Origin: a virus
Length of the DNA: 40,340 nt
Direction: 5' to 3' (one strand)
IMG/VR virus record: IMGVR_UViG_3300050821_002839
Coordinates: 1 to 40,340 of that record
Below, piece by piece: positions 25,433-31,280 of the stretch; position 1 is the stretch's first letter, and each line of letters starts with the position of its first letter. The position numbers were made by a program, and so were the translations under genes. The notes below the pieces were generated by a model that worked only from the letters and a program-made list of their open reading frames with translations, did not search any database and was not told the DNA's origin.

Positions 25433-25648
25433 ATGCCGCTCGTGCAATTGGTCGTGGTGTTGGTCGTCCTCGGGTTGATCCTGTACCTCGTCGAAACCCT
25501 CTTGCCGATCGACCCGACGATCAAACTCGTGATCCGCGTCGTGGTCGTGCTCGTGGTGATCCTGTGGTTACTCTCGCTCGTCGGGCTTATTCCCGCGCGC
25601 ATTAGTCGCGCCGACGTGCCGACGGCGTACCCGTGGGGCGTCACCTAG
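25433..25648 (+). CDS. Two-TM membrane protein, Thivi_2564-like (holin candidate)
   Basis: A 71-residue protein with two TM helices (VQLVVVLVVLGLILYLVETL at about 4-24, and LVIRVVVVLVVILWLLSLVG at about 31-51) separated by LPIDPTIK. This matches small Thivi_2564 family membrane proteins. Its size, topology and position right after the endolysin gene make it the best holin candidate. A GTG at 25427 is an alternative start; a long A/G-rich ribosome binding site lies at 25414-25426. Its 3' end overlaps a convergent gene. Confidence 0.75.
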   Translation: MPLVQLVVVLVVLGLILYLVETLLPIDPTIKLVIRVVVVLVVILWLLSLVGLIPARISRADVPTAYPWGVT

Positions 25649-25943
25649 TGGCGCGCGACGTGCGGCGGCGGCGCACGAGGGTAAGGTGCTGGCGGGCCGC
25701 GACTCGTTGTTCGCGCTCGAAAGCCGTTTGCCGCGCCTCGTCCTCGACTTTGAGTCGTTGCGCCACGTCGAAAAACCAGCGCACGACGTCGTGGTAGCGG
25801 TACCGCGCCTCGGCACGCGGCGAGTAGGCAACGAACGCGATGCCCGACCGCGTCTTGCGCATTTCCCGCAAGACGGTCGGCGCGACGCCTAAGAGCTCGC
25901 TCACCTCGGGCGGGGTCAACAACTCATTCGACAGGTGCCGCAT
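25641..25943 (-). CDS. HTH DNA-binding protein, last gene of leftward operon
   Basis: The 100-residue product has an N-terminal helix-turn-helix of MerR/excisionase type (ELLTPPEVSELLGVAPTVLR, then RYRYHDVVRWF) and a basic helical C-terminus ending RRRRTSRATR. It probably binds DNA as a regulator or architectural factor. A strong ribosome binding site (GAGGGAGGG on the minus strand) precedes the ATG. Its stop lies inside the holin-candidate gene, so rightward late transcripts run antisense to it. Confidence 0.75.
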   Translation of the reverse strand: MRHLSNELLTPPEVSELLGVAPTVLREMRKTRSGIAFVAYSPRAEARYRYHDVVRWFFDVAQRLKVEDEARQTAFEREQRVAARQHLTLVRRRRTSRATR

Positions 25944-25978
25944 TGTGGGTTCCCTCCCTCTGCCCCGTACCGGCGCCC

Positions 25979-26167
25979 CTAGCGCGGCGTCGCGGGGTCG
26001 TGCTTGCGGCGGGCGAGTACCTGAAAACACCGCCCGCACACGAGTTGATCGGGCGTCGCATAGTCGCCCGGTTGCCAAAACGTGCGCGATGGCGGGTGCG
26101 GCGGGCAGTCGCGGGCGGCGCGGCGGTGCACCGCGCGCCGTTCCAAGCGACTGAGGGCGGTTCTCAT
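25979..26167 (-). CDS. Small Cys/His protein
   Basis: A 62-residue protein (RTALSRLERRAVHRRAARDC, then FWQPGDYATPDQLVCGRCFQ) with C..C at VCGRC and several His, suggesting a Zn-stabilised fold. Start ATG overlaps the upstream stop (ATGA at 26164-26167). Unrecognised; part of the leftward early operon. Confidence 0.6.
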   Translation of the reverse strand: MRTALSRLERRAVHRRAARDCPPHPPSRTFWQPGDYATPDQLVCGRCFQVLARRKHDPATPR

Positions 26168-26373
26168 GCGCGGCGGCGTGGTTTGCGGAATTGGGCAACG
26201 TCGACGCACGTCGCGTGGTGCGGGGTGTGGTCGGGGTTGAACGGGATCCGCGCGCCCCTCGGCGACACCCACCATTCGAGGTCGCCGCGACACCGGTTGC
26301 CTCGGCACCGCCCGACGGTGTCGAATCGGTATCCCGCCGCCTCAAGATCGGCACGGGTCGCCGGGAACGCCAT
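26164..26373 (-). CDS. Small Zn-binding hypothetical protein
   Basis: A 69-residue protein. The pattern VGRCRGNRCRGDLEWWVSPR followed by IPFNPDHTPHHATCVDV gives two Cys pairs and a His cluster, a layout common in short phage proteins of recombination operons. AAGG directly precedes the ATG on the minus strand. Function unknown. Confidence 0.7.
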   Translation of the reverse strand: MAFPATRADLEAAGYRFDTVGRCRGNRCRGDLEWWVSPRGARIPFNPDHTPHHATCVDVAQFRKPRRRA

Positions 26374-26427
26374 CCTTACGCCTCGCGGTCATGCCGGCGC
26401 CTTGTAGCGCGCGCGGGGCCGGGTCGG

Positions 26428-26712
26428 CTAGTCGCCCTCGAGCTCGGCGGCCGCGAGCGGGTACACGGCGGGCGCGAGCTCATGGCGGATAGCGTCCCAC
26501 CGCGCGCGGCCCTCGGCGGTGCCGCGGAGGTCGCGCACGGGCCCGACCGCGAGCGCCTCGGCGGGCGTCACGCGGCGCCGGACGTGCGTCGCGATGGGGC
26601 GCGTTTGTTCCCATTGCGCCGCCGGGTCGCCGACGCCCCGCAACGCATGCAGCGCAAGCCGCCGGCGGTTTCGCGGCGAGAGCCCGGGCCCGCAAACGCT
26701 CGCGTGCCACAC
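26428..26712 (-). CDS. Hypothetical protein
   Basis: A 94-residue basic protein (PRNRRRLALHALRGVGDPAA, ending AVYPLAAAELEGD). Start is GTG 26712 because an in-frame stop lies 24 bp upstream. No domain recognised. Codon use agrees with neighbouring leftward genes, which is the main support for this frame over overlapping alternatives. Confidence 0.5.
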   Translation of the reverse strand: MWHASVCGPGLSPRNRRRLALHALRGVGDPAAQWEQTRPIATHVRRRVTPAEALAVGPVRDLRGTAEGRARWDAIRHELAPAVYPLAAAELEGD

Positions 26713-26736
26713 GGGCCCGCCATAGCCTTGCTCGAG

Positions 26737-26868
26737 TCACTCATAACCAGAATTGACCGTGAGCACGAGCGTTACGCCGGGGCCGACGACCGACCCGTAT
26801 CGGCGGTGCGCCGTCTCAAACGCAAAGAGGCAGGGCGTCGCGAGCGCGACCCGTTGCGCGCGCGTCAC
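26737..26868 (-). CDS. Very small hypothetical protein (43 aa)
   Basis: GTG start at 26868 overlaps a stop (GTGA). The product (TRAQRVALATPCLFAFETAH, then RRYGSVVGPGVTLVLTVNSG) has the operon's codon style and ends near the GTG of the next gene. A 15-codon reading frame (26865-26912) links it by overlaps to the gene upstream. Function unknown. Confidence 0.45.
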   Translation of the reverse strand: MTRAQRVALATPCLFAFETAHRRYGSVVGPGVTLVLTVNSGYE

Positions 26869-26908
26869 GGCTCGCCGTCCTCGGGCGCTGGGCGCCGCAG
26901 GGGGCGCA

Positions 26909-27052
26909 TCATGCCTCGGCGCCCTCGTCGGGCGGGCACCCGGCACGCACCCACCGTTCGAGGTGCATGGCGAGGTCGCCGACCGGATCGGCGAGGGTCG
27001 ACGGCGCGCGGTCAAGCCACTCGTCGACGAGGCGCCGGATCGTGTCGTGCAT
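26909..27052 (-). CDS. Very small helical protein (47 aa)
   Basis: ATG at 27052 gives MHDTIRRLVDEWLDRAPSTL, then DLAMHLERWVRAGCPPDEGA. It is short but has a natural amphipathic-helix pattern and operon-like codon use. GAGGGCGGC upstream could serve as the ribosome binding site. Its stop overlaps a downstream ATG (ATGA). Function unknown. Confidence 0.5.
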   Translation of the reverse strand: MHDTIRRLVDEWLDRAPSTLADPVGDLAMHLERWVRAGCPPDEGAEA

Positions 27053-27075
27053 CGCGCCGCCCTCGGGTGCCGGTT

Positions 27076-27270
27076 TTACGCGGGGCACCGATGCCCCCGC
27101 GCCTCGACGGCGAGGCGGTCGCTAACCGCTTTCAACCCCGCCGCGATCGTGTCGACGCGGGAATCATACTCGTAGTGCGCGGCAACCTGGCGGCACGCCT
27201 TGCACACCACGTCGATCGTCATAGTGTGCTCGTTGTCGTGGTCGTGCACGACCATGACGAACCGCGCCAC
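27076..27270 (-). CDS. Small Cys-containing hypothetical protein
   Basis: A 64-residue protein (ARFVMVVHDHDNEHTMTIDV, then CKACRQVAAHYEYDSR). CKAC and a terminal HRC could bind Zn. GTG 27270 lies 1 bp after the DUF6166 gene's stop; the end of that gene provides GGGGTGAG as a ribosome binding site. An internal ATG (MVVHDHDN) is possible. Confidence 0.65.
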   Translation of the reverse strand: MARFVMVVHDHDNEHTMTIDVVCKACRQVAAHYEYDSRVDTIAAGLKAVSDRLAVEARGHRCPA

Positions 27271-27271
27271 C

Positions 27272-27646
27272 TCACCCCTCGGGGTAGTCGCGGGCGATCA
27301 TGCGCAACGCGCCCTCGACGTCGGTGGTGGTGAGGGACCACGGCGCGTGCCGGGGCAACGCGCCGATCGCGGCAAACTTGAACCGTTGGTGTTGCCGGAT
27401 CGCCCGCATGGCGGGGGTTGTCTCGTCGGCGCCGAGCTCGTGCGTGCGCGGGTCGACGGGGCACGGCACCGCGAAATGATGCGCGAGGATTGCCAAGGCG
27501 AGCTGCGCGGGGCCCGACCCGGCATACCCCCACTCGAACCCGTCGGGCGAGTGGTTCACCAAGTCGTGTCGGGGATCGAGGGCGACGCCGTCGACGGTGA
27601 CCTCGGCGCGCCCGTCGGTGCGCCGCGTGCCACGATAGGTCGCCAC
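27272..27646 (-). CDS. DUF6166 domain protein
   Basis: The 124-residue product fits DUF6166: YRGTRRTDGRAEVTVDGVAL, LDPRHDLVNHSPDGFEWGYA, GSGPAQLALAILAHHF, and a closing F-W-L-T..D..G pattern (PWSLTTTDVEGALRMIARDY). DUF6166 proteins are widespread in phages, usually in early operons, with no established function. GTG 27646 overlaps the region of the upstream gene's end with 1-bp spacing. Confidence 0.8.
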   Translation of the reverse strand: MATYRGTRRTDGRAEVTVDGVALDPRHDLVNHSPDGFEWGYAGSGPAQLALAILAHHFAVPCPVDPRTHELGADETTPAMRAIRQHQRFKFAAIGALPRHAPWSLTTTDVEGALRMIARDYPEG

Positions 27647-27647
27647 C

Positions 27648-28601
27648 TCACCCCTCGCCGCCCGGTTTGGGGTCGGGAGCGGGCGCGCCGGGGACATCCG
27701 AGGGCGTCGTGGCGGGGGCCTCGGGGTCGCCGTGGCGCCGTCGCCGGATCCGCTCGGTCAACGCCGCCGTCGCCGAGGGCGCCCCACCCTCGGGGGTCGT
27801 CGCGGGTGGCGCGGGAAACTCGGCGGCGGCGGTCGTCTCGCCGTCCTTGATCGCGGTCAGTAGCCCATGCAACACCCCGAGGTCCTCAAGGTCGAGGTCC
27901 TCGACCCCGGCGCGTTCGAGTTTCACGAGCACCCGGTCGGCGGGTACCCCGAGCTCGCCGAACGCGGCGAGCGCCCGCGTGCGCCCCTCGCTCAACGTTT
28001 TCGCGTCGCCCGCCGCAACTTTCATAGCGACGGCGACGAGCTCGTTGACGAACGCGCGGGGCACGACGTTGAACGTGGCATTGCGCCGCGCGATCGCCGT
28101 GGTGGCGTTCGCGGTAAGCATGACGAGGTCGTCGGAGTACCGCTTGCCATGGCGGTCGACGATCCGGCGGCGCGTTTCGGTCACGACGGCATAGTTGCTC
28201 TCAAGGTCGTGGCAGTAGCCTTGCGACACGACCTCGCGGTCGGTTTCGGCGATCACCCGCCCCCCGGCACGCATGTTGCCCCAACACGAGGCGACGATTT
28301 CGGCGAGGCGCACGCTCGGGCCCGTGATCGTCTTTTTCTTGAACGTGCCGTCGTCTTGCCGTTCCCGGCGCGGCAATGCGTAGAAACACGACGCCGCCGT
28401 TGCTTGGTCGAGGCGGATCATGGTCAACGCCGCCTGCCGGAACCGGGCGAGGGATCGCGGGTAGCGGTGCGCCGTCGTGATTTGAATGTCGACCTCGGCG
28501 CGGGTGAGACTTTCGAGCGCCGTTGCCCCGATCGCGGCGTCGGTCGGCAAGTACCCCTCGACGATCGCCCGGTCGGTCGTCGGCACCGTGTCGGTGCTCA
28601 T
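27648..28601 (-). CDS. Recombination-associated protein (single-strand annealing protein candidate)
   Basis: The 317-residue product reads TALESLTRAEVDIQITTAHR, LARFRQAALTMIRLDQATAA, SCFYALPR, then GPSVRLAEIVASCWGNMRAG, YCHDLESNYAVVTETRRRIV, and RNATFNVVPRAFVNELVAVA. This arrangement is known from a conserved phage protein usually encoded beside YqaJ exonucleases; by context it is a functional counterpart of RecT/Erf-type annealing proteins, but no classical RecT motif is visible. The C-terminal 70 residues are Pro/Ala-rich. ATG 28601 has an excellent ribosome binding site (AAAGGGGAGG on the minus strand). Confidence 0.6.
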   Translation of the reverse strand: MSTDTVPTTDRAIVEGYLPTDAAIGATALESLTRAEVDIQITTAHRYPRSLARFRQAALTMIRLDQATAASCFYALPRRERQDDGTFKKKTITGPSVRLAEIVASCWGNMRAGGRVIAETDREVVSQGYCHDLESNYAVVTETRRRIVDRHGKRYSDDLVMLTANATTAIARRNATFNVVPRAFVNELVAVAMKVAAGDAKTLSEGRTRALAAFGELGVPADRVLVKLERAGVEDLDLEDLGVLHGLLTAIKDGETTAAAEFPAPPATTPEGGAPSATAALTERIRRRRHGDPEAPATTPSDVPGAPAPDPKPGGEG

Positions 28602-29512
28602 GCTGCCTCCCCTTTCGGTTCGTAGTACCGGAGTGAGGGCGACGTCGATTCCTTGACCGTGTGCTCTTTCCTCGTCACCGGAAAGTAGGTGATTCGCCCG
28701 TGTTCGCAGAATCCCGCCTCGGCGTCGCGCAACTCGGCGAGTAGGAACCGCTTGCACGTGTCCTCGTTCGCCGCCGCCTGCTTGGCGACCGCCCGCGCCC
28801 GCAACCATTCGAGCATGAGCACCGGATCGACCGCCACGGCGGGCGCGTCGCGGCGCCGCCGCCAGATTTTGAGGGTCGACAACGACGGCGGATCATACGG
28901 GGGCGGGCGATCGGCCTCGACGTGGTTCCGCCAGAAATCGACCTCGGCGCCGACCAATTCCTCGGCGAGCGCCGGGTCGAGCTCTAGGTGATACCGGCGC
29001 AACCCGCGCCCGTCGCCGAGTAGCGCCATGACCAACACGTGACGGATCGGGGGCAACTCGGGTTGCGCGGCGAGCACCACGAGGGTGTGCGTCACCTGTA
29101 CGAGCACCGATTCGGGCACCTCGTCGGTGCCGTCGTCGCCATAGGCGGCAAGCAGGCGCGACGGGCGGTTGAGGATTCCGCACGTTTTCGCCTCGACGAG
29201 GGTCGGCGGCGTCGCGTCGAGCGCCAACCCGTCGACGCTACACCCGAGGGGCGCGTCGGGGTGGCGAAACCAGACTTGCGGGGCGAGGGGCACCCCGAGC
29301 TCTTTGACGGCGGCACGTAACAAGAGCGGTTCGAGCGCCGACCCCAAGTCGCGCGGGTTGATCGGCGACCGTTCGGGGTCGGTGTCGGTCGGCACCCGCC
29401 CTGTCTTTTCCGCCCACAAGTCGCCCGCCGTCTTGAACGGGTCGACCCCGACGATCGCCGGGGCATCCGAGGCGCCGATCACGTCGCGCCGCCACAACAA
29501 GGACTCACCCAC
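28598..29512 (-). CDS. YqaJ-type exonuclease (lambda Exo superfamily)
   Basis: The 304-residue product is a PD-(D/E)XK nuclease that resects double-stranded ends. Motifs: RRDVIGASDAPAIVGVDPFK (residues 8-27), GSALEPLLLRAAV with E61, and the catalytic core CSVDGLALDATPPTLVEAKT with D94, E107 and K109. It probably loads the product of the next gene on 3' single strands. GTG 29512 is preceded by GGGAGGTG on the minus strand. Its stop overlaps the annealing-protein candidate start by 4 bp. Confidence 0.9.
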   Translation of the reverse strand: MGESLLWRRDVIGASDAPAIVGVDPFKTAGDLWAEKTGRVPTDTDPERSPINPRDLGSALEPLLLRAAVKELGVPLAPQVWFRHPDAPLGCSVDGLALDATPPTLVEAKTCGILNRPSRLLAAYGDDGTDEVPESVLVQVTHTLVVLAAQPELPPIRHVLVMALLGDGRGLRRYHLELDPALAEELVGAEVDFWRNHVEADRPPPYDPPSLSTLKIWRRRRDAPAVAVDPVLMLEWLRARAVAKQAAANEDTCKRFLLAELRDAEAGFCEHGRITYFPVTRKEHTVKESTSPSLRYYEPKGEAA

Positions 29513-29693
29513 GGGGCACCTCCCGCCCGAACACCCGCGACCATGACCGCGCGACGGCGTCGAGGCGGTCGAGGGCGTCGGCGTTGATCGCCTCGGCGGT
29601 CGCGCGCTCGACGTCGCCGCACCCGCACCGCCGCTCGAACAACCCGCCGTCGACGGGGTGCCAGGGTGACCACACGTGGCGGTGCCGCGTCAT
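29505..29693 (-). CDS. Small Cys-rich hypothetical protein
   Basis: A 62-residue protein (HRHVWSPWHPVDGGLFERRC, then GCGDVERATAEAINADALDR) with H/C ligands in the first half and a helix in the second. The ATG overlaps the HTH gene's stop (ATGA), and its end overlaps the exonuclease start by 8 bp. Unrecognised. Confidence 0.65.
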   Translation of the reverse strand: MTRHRHVWSPWHPVDGGLFERRCGCGDVERATAEAINADALDRLDAVARSWSRVFGREVPRG

Positions 29694-30007
29694 TGCGCAC
29701 CCCGCGACGGGCGCCGGGGGGCGGGTTTCGGGCGTTGCCGTTCCCACCACGCGACAAACTCGGTGTGCCGCACGTACCAGCGATCGGCGAGCACCCGCAC
29801 GAACGGTTCGTCCACGAGGGTGCGGCGCAACGTGCGCCAGTCGATCCCCAACCGCCGCGCCTCGGTGGTCACGTTGACCCACTCGCGGGCGAACGGATCG
29901 CGGCGGCGGCGAGTGGCAGGCGTGCCATTCGCACTCGCCGCCGATTTGCGTCGTCTGGTTGAGCGGGGGCGCGACTTGGTGGCGCTCACACGGCGGCGCG
30001 TCGGCAT
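29690..30007 (-). CDS. HTH protein, first gene of leftward operon
   Basis: The 105-residue product has a very basic N-terminus (PTRRRVSATKSRPRSTRRRK) and a helix-turn-helix-like core (EWVNVTTEARRLGIDWRTLR, then FVRVLADRWYVRHTEFVAWW) of excisionase/MerR type. It probably binds DNA and could control the divergent promoters beside it, or act as a directionality factor for the recombinase. A G-run ribosome binding site precedes the ATG. Confidence 0.75.
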   Translation of the reverse strand: MPTRRRVSATKSRPRSTRRRKSAASANGTPATRRRRDPFAREWVNVTTEARRLGIDWRTLRRTLVDEPFVRVLADRWYVRHTEFVAWWERQRPKPAPRRPSRGAQ

Positions 30008-30155
30008 TCAGCACCCCCCCCGGATCCCGCGCGCCTGGCGCGGGTGACCTTGCGCGTGTCTAAGGACCCGCTAGCGGTACACCCGGTGTCATACATCGTC
30101 AAGACTTTTTGTCGTAATTGTTCGATCGTGCGTGCTTTGCCACTCTTGTCGCGGT
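30008..30155. promoter_or_regulatory. Divergent early control region
   Basis: AT-rich 148-bp spacer between leftward and rightward early genes. It contains ACACC-C-GGTGT (30079-30089, perfect inverted repeat), a leftward TTGACG (-35-like, read on the minus strand just right of that repeat), and two rightward-oriented TTGTCG sites: TTGTCGTAA (30109-30117) and TTGTCGCGG (30146-30154). The latter is the reverse complement, with one mismatch, of the tandem unit TCGCGACAA downstream at 30537. It probably holds both early promoters and operators; exact -10 elements are not clear. Confidence 0.6.
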
Positions 30156-30557
30156 ATGCCCGACGATGTGCCGCCGAAATCCGCTCGCGGGCGCAAGACG
30201 TCGACGACCAAACCGGTGACGATCCGGTTTGACGTCGAGCTCATGGCACGCCTCGTCGACGAGGCGCCGTTGCAACGCCGGAGTGTCGGCAACCTCTTGC
30301 AAAAACTCGTCGCCGACGGGCTCGACCGCCTCGCCGACGAACGGGCGGTGCGGACGGTGCAAGCGAATTATCGGCACCTGCTTGCCGGCGTGGGCCATCG
30401 CGAGTTGCTCGCGATCCTGGCGCATCAAGAGGCGGTCCTCGCACGCCGCCGGGGCGACCCGCCGATCCCCCTGCCGCCGTTGCCGCCGTCGTTGCGCCTG
30501 CGCCGCCCGCGTCGCAAGCCGACCAAACGTGGCAAATCGCGACAATCGCGACAATAG
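30156..30557 (+). CDS. Ribbon-helix-helix transcription regulator
   Basis: The 133-residue product has a disordered start, an RHH domain (about residues 15-50; KPVTIRFDVELMARLVDEAP, RSVGNLLQKLVADGLDRL), a helical middle and a Pro/Arg-rich basic tail. RHH dimers bind tandem short sites through a beta ribbon. It is the first rightward early gene, so it is a candidate master repressor or switch. Its last codons (SRQSRQ) are themselves part of a 9-bp tandem repeat, and similar sites occur upstream, suggesting autoregulation. ATG 30156 has no strong ribosome binding site, so translation may be weak. Confidence 0.75.
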   Translation: MPDDVPPKSARGRKTSTTKPVTIRFDVELMARLVDEAPLQRRSVGNLLQKLVADGLDRLADERAVRTVQANYRHLLAGVGHRELLAILAHQEAVLARRRGDPPIPLPPLPPSLRLRRPRRKPTKRGKSRQSRQ

Positions 30558-30581
30558 CGACGATAGCGACATTTGCGACAA
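30537..30581. repeat. Five tandem 9-bp repeats (consensus TMGCGACAA)
   Basis: Units: TCGCGACAA, TCGCGACAA, TAGCGACGA, TAGCGACAT, TTGCGACAA, head to tail without spacers, crossing the stop codon of the RHH gene. The GCGAC core is invariant. The reverse complement appears upstream of the same gene at 30146-30154. It lies 14 bp before a TTGACA box, so it is well placed as an operator array for the next promoter. Plasmid omega/CopG-type RHH proteins are known to bind unspaced short tandem sites. Confidence 0.85.
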
Positions 30582-30594
30582 GTTACCTAGTACC

Positions 30595-30624
30595 TTGACA
30601 CACTCCGGGGTCGAGGTCTAGACC
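30595..30624 (+). promoter_or_regulatory. Promoter with palindromic operator
   Basis: TTGACA (30595-30600), a perfect -35 box, is followed after 18 bp by TAGACC (weak -10) inside the palindrome GGTCTAGACC (30615-30624), itself flanked by GGGTCG and CGACCC. The gene at 30634 begins 10 bp later, so any leader is very short. A repressor on the palindrome would block the -10 region. Confidence 0.5.
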
Positions 30625-30633
30625 GACCCGGTC

Positions 30634-30819
30634 ATGCGGGCAACGGATCGGGTGGGGCGCGACGGTCACGCGGCGCCGGTCGCCCCACCCGACGCGGCGC
30701 CCGCGCCCGTGCCGGTCGTGTTCGTGCCCCCCGCGACGCCCGAGGACGACGCCGAGGCGCGGCGGCGGTGGGTCGAGGCGTGCGACATGCTCGCGACGAT
30801 CGGGGCCCTCGACGCATGA
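30634..30819 (+). CDS. Small hypothetical protein
   Basis: A 61-residue protein: Pro/Ala/Val-rich first half (VAPPDAAPAPVPVVFVPPAT), then an acidic helix (EDDAEARRRWVEACDMLATI). Not recognised. It directly follows the operator-promoter region and precedes a terminator-like hairpin, so it may be transcribed as a single short unit. Confidence 0.55.
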   Translation: MRATDRVGRDGHAAPVAPPDAAPAPVPVVFVPPATPEDDAEARRRWVEACDMLATIGALDA

Positions 30820-30823
30820 TGTG

Positions 30824-30856
30824 CCCCCGCCAACCCGTCGACTTGCCGGGGGTTTT
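30824..30856 (+). terminator. Terminator-like hairpin
   Basis: CCCCCG (30824-30829) and CGGGGG (30847-30852) form a GC stem with a 17-nt loop and are followed by TTTT (30853-30856). It would end the short transcript from 30624 onward. The long loop lowers confidence. Confidence 0.4.
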
Positions 30857-30863
30857 GGGACGG

Positions 30864-30893
30864 TTGCTAGCAATGCGCAGTTTCGCGTATTGT
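30864..30893 (+). promoter_or_regulatory. Candidate promoter with TTGCTAGCAA palindrome
   Basis: TTGCTA (30864-30869), part of the perfect palindrome TTGCTAGCAA (30864-30873), lies 18 bp before TATTGT (30888-30893). The ATG at 30901 is only 7 bp beyond the -10, so a transcript from here would be leaderless or nearly so. The palindrome would act as operator over the -35 box. Confidence 0.45.
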
Positions 30894-30900
30894 ATGAGGC

Positions 30901-31086
30901 ATGGCAAAACCTCGGAAACGCTCGCGAAACCCCCCGCCCACACCCGGCGCCTGGCGGCGGTGGACGACCGAACTCCCGGCGCCGACCCTCGTGTCGCTCA
31001 AGGTGCGCGCCGCACAGGAACAACGCCCCATGTGTGAGGTGCTCGCCGACGCCGTGACGGCGTACCTCACGACGGCGGTGCGCTAA
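30901..31086 (+). CDS. Second ribbon-helix-helix-like protein
   Basis: A 61-residue protein: basic N-terminus (AKPRKRSRNPPP), then a CopG-like segment (TLVSLKVRAAQEQRPMCEVL, ADAVTAYLTTAV). Probably a small DNA-binding regulator. Its ATG lies so close to the predicted -10 box that the mRNA may be leaderless. Its stop overlaps the next ATG (TAATG). It heads the operon that includes the serine recombinase, so it may govern integration. Confidence 0.65.
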   Translation: MAKPRKRSRNPPPTPGAWRRWTTELPAPTLVSLKVRAAQEQRPMCEVLADAVTAYLTTAVR

Positions 31087-31280
31087 TGGGCGCCGTGTTC
31101 CCTACCCCGACGCCGAGCTCACCCCTCCGCGTGGTCGTGAGTCGCGTTGCCGAACCCACGTGCACGATCGACACCCTCGAATGTGGGCACCGAGTGTACG
31201 ACCACGACAATCGCCCCGTGACCCGCCGACGGTGTGCGGCGTGCGGCAAGACGGCAACGGCAAAGGCGGTGCGCGTATGA
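31086..31280 (+). CDS. Small Zn-ribbon protein
   Basis: A 64-residue protein with CTIDTLECGHRVYDHDNRPV and RRRCAACGKTATAKAV: a C-x-H plus C-x2-C layout typical of a short treble-clef or Zn ribbon. It is coupled by overlaps to both the RHH-like gene before it and the serine recombinase gene after it (ATGA at 31277-31280). Function unknown. Confidence 0.65.
   Translation: MGAVFPTPTPSSPLRVVVSRVAEPTCTIDTLECGHRVYDHDNRPVTRRRCAACGKTATAKAVRV

Noticed and set aside
30537-30581. CRISPR-like repeat array
   Set aside because: Repeats are 9 bp and contiguous with no spacers; better explained as operator or iteron-type sites.
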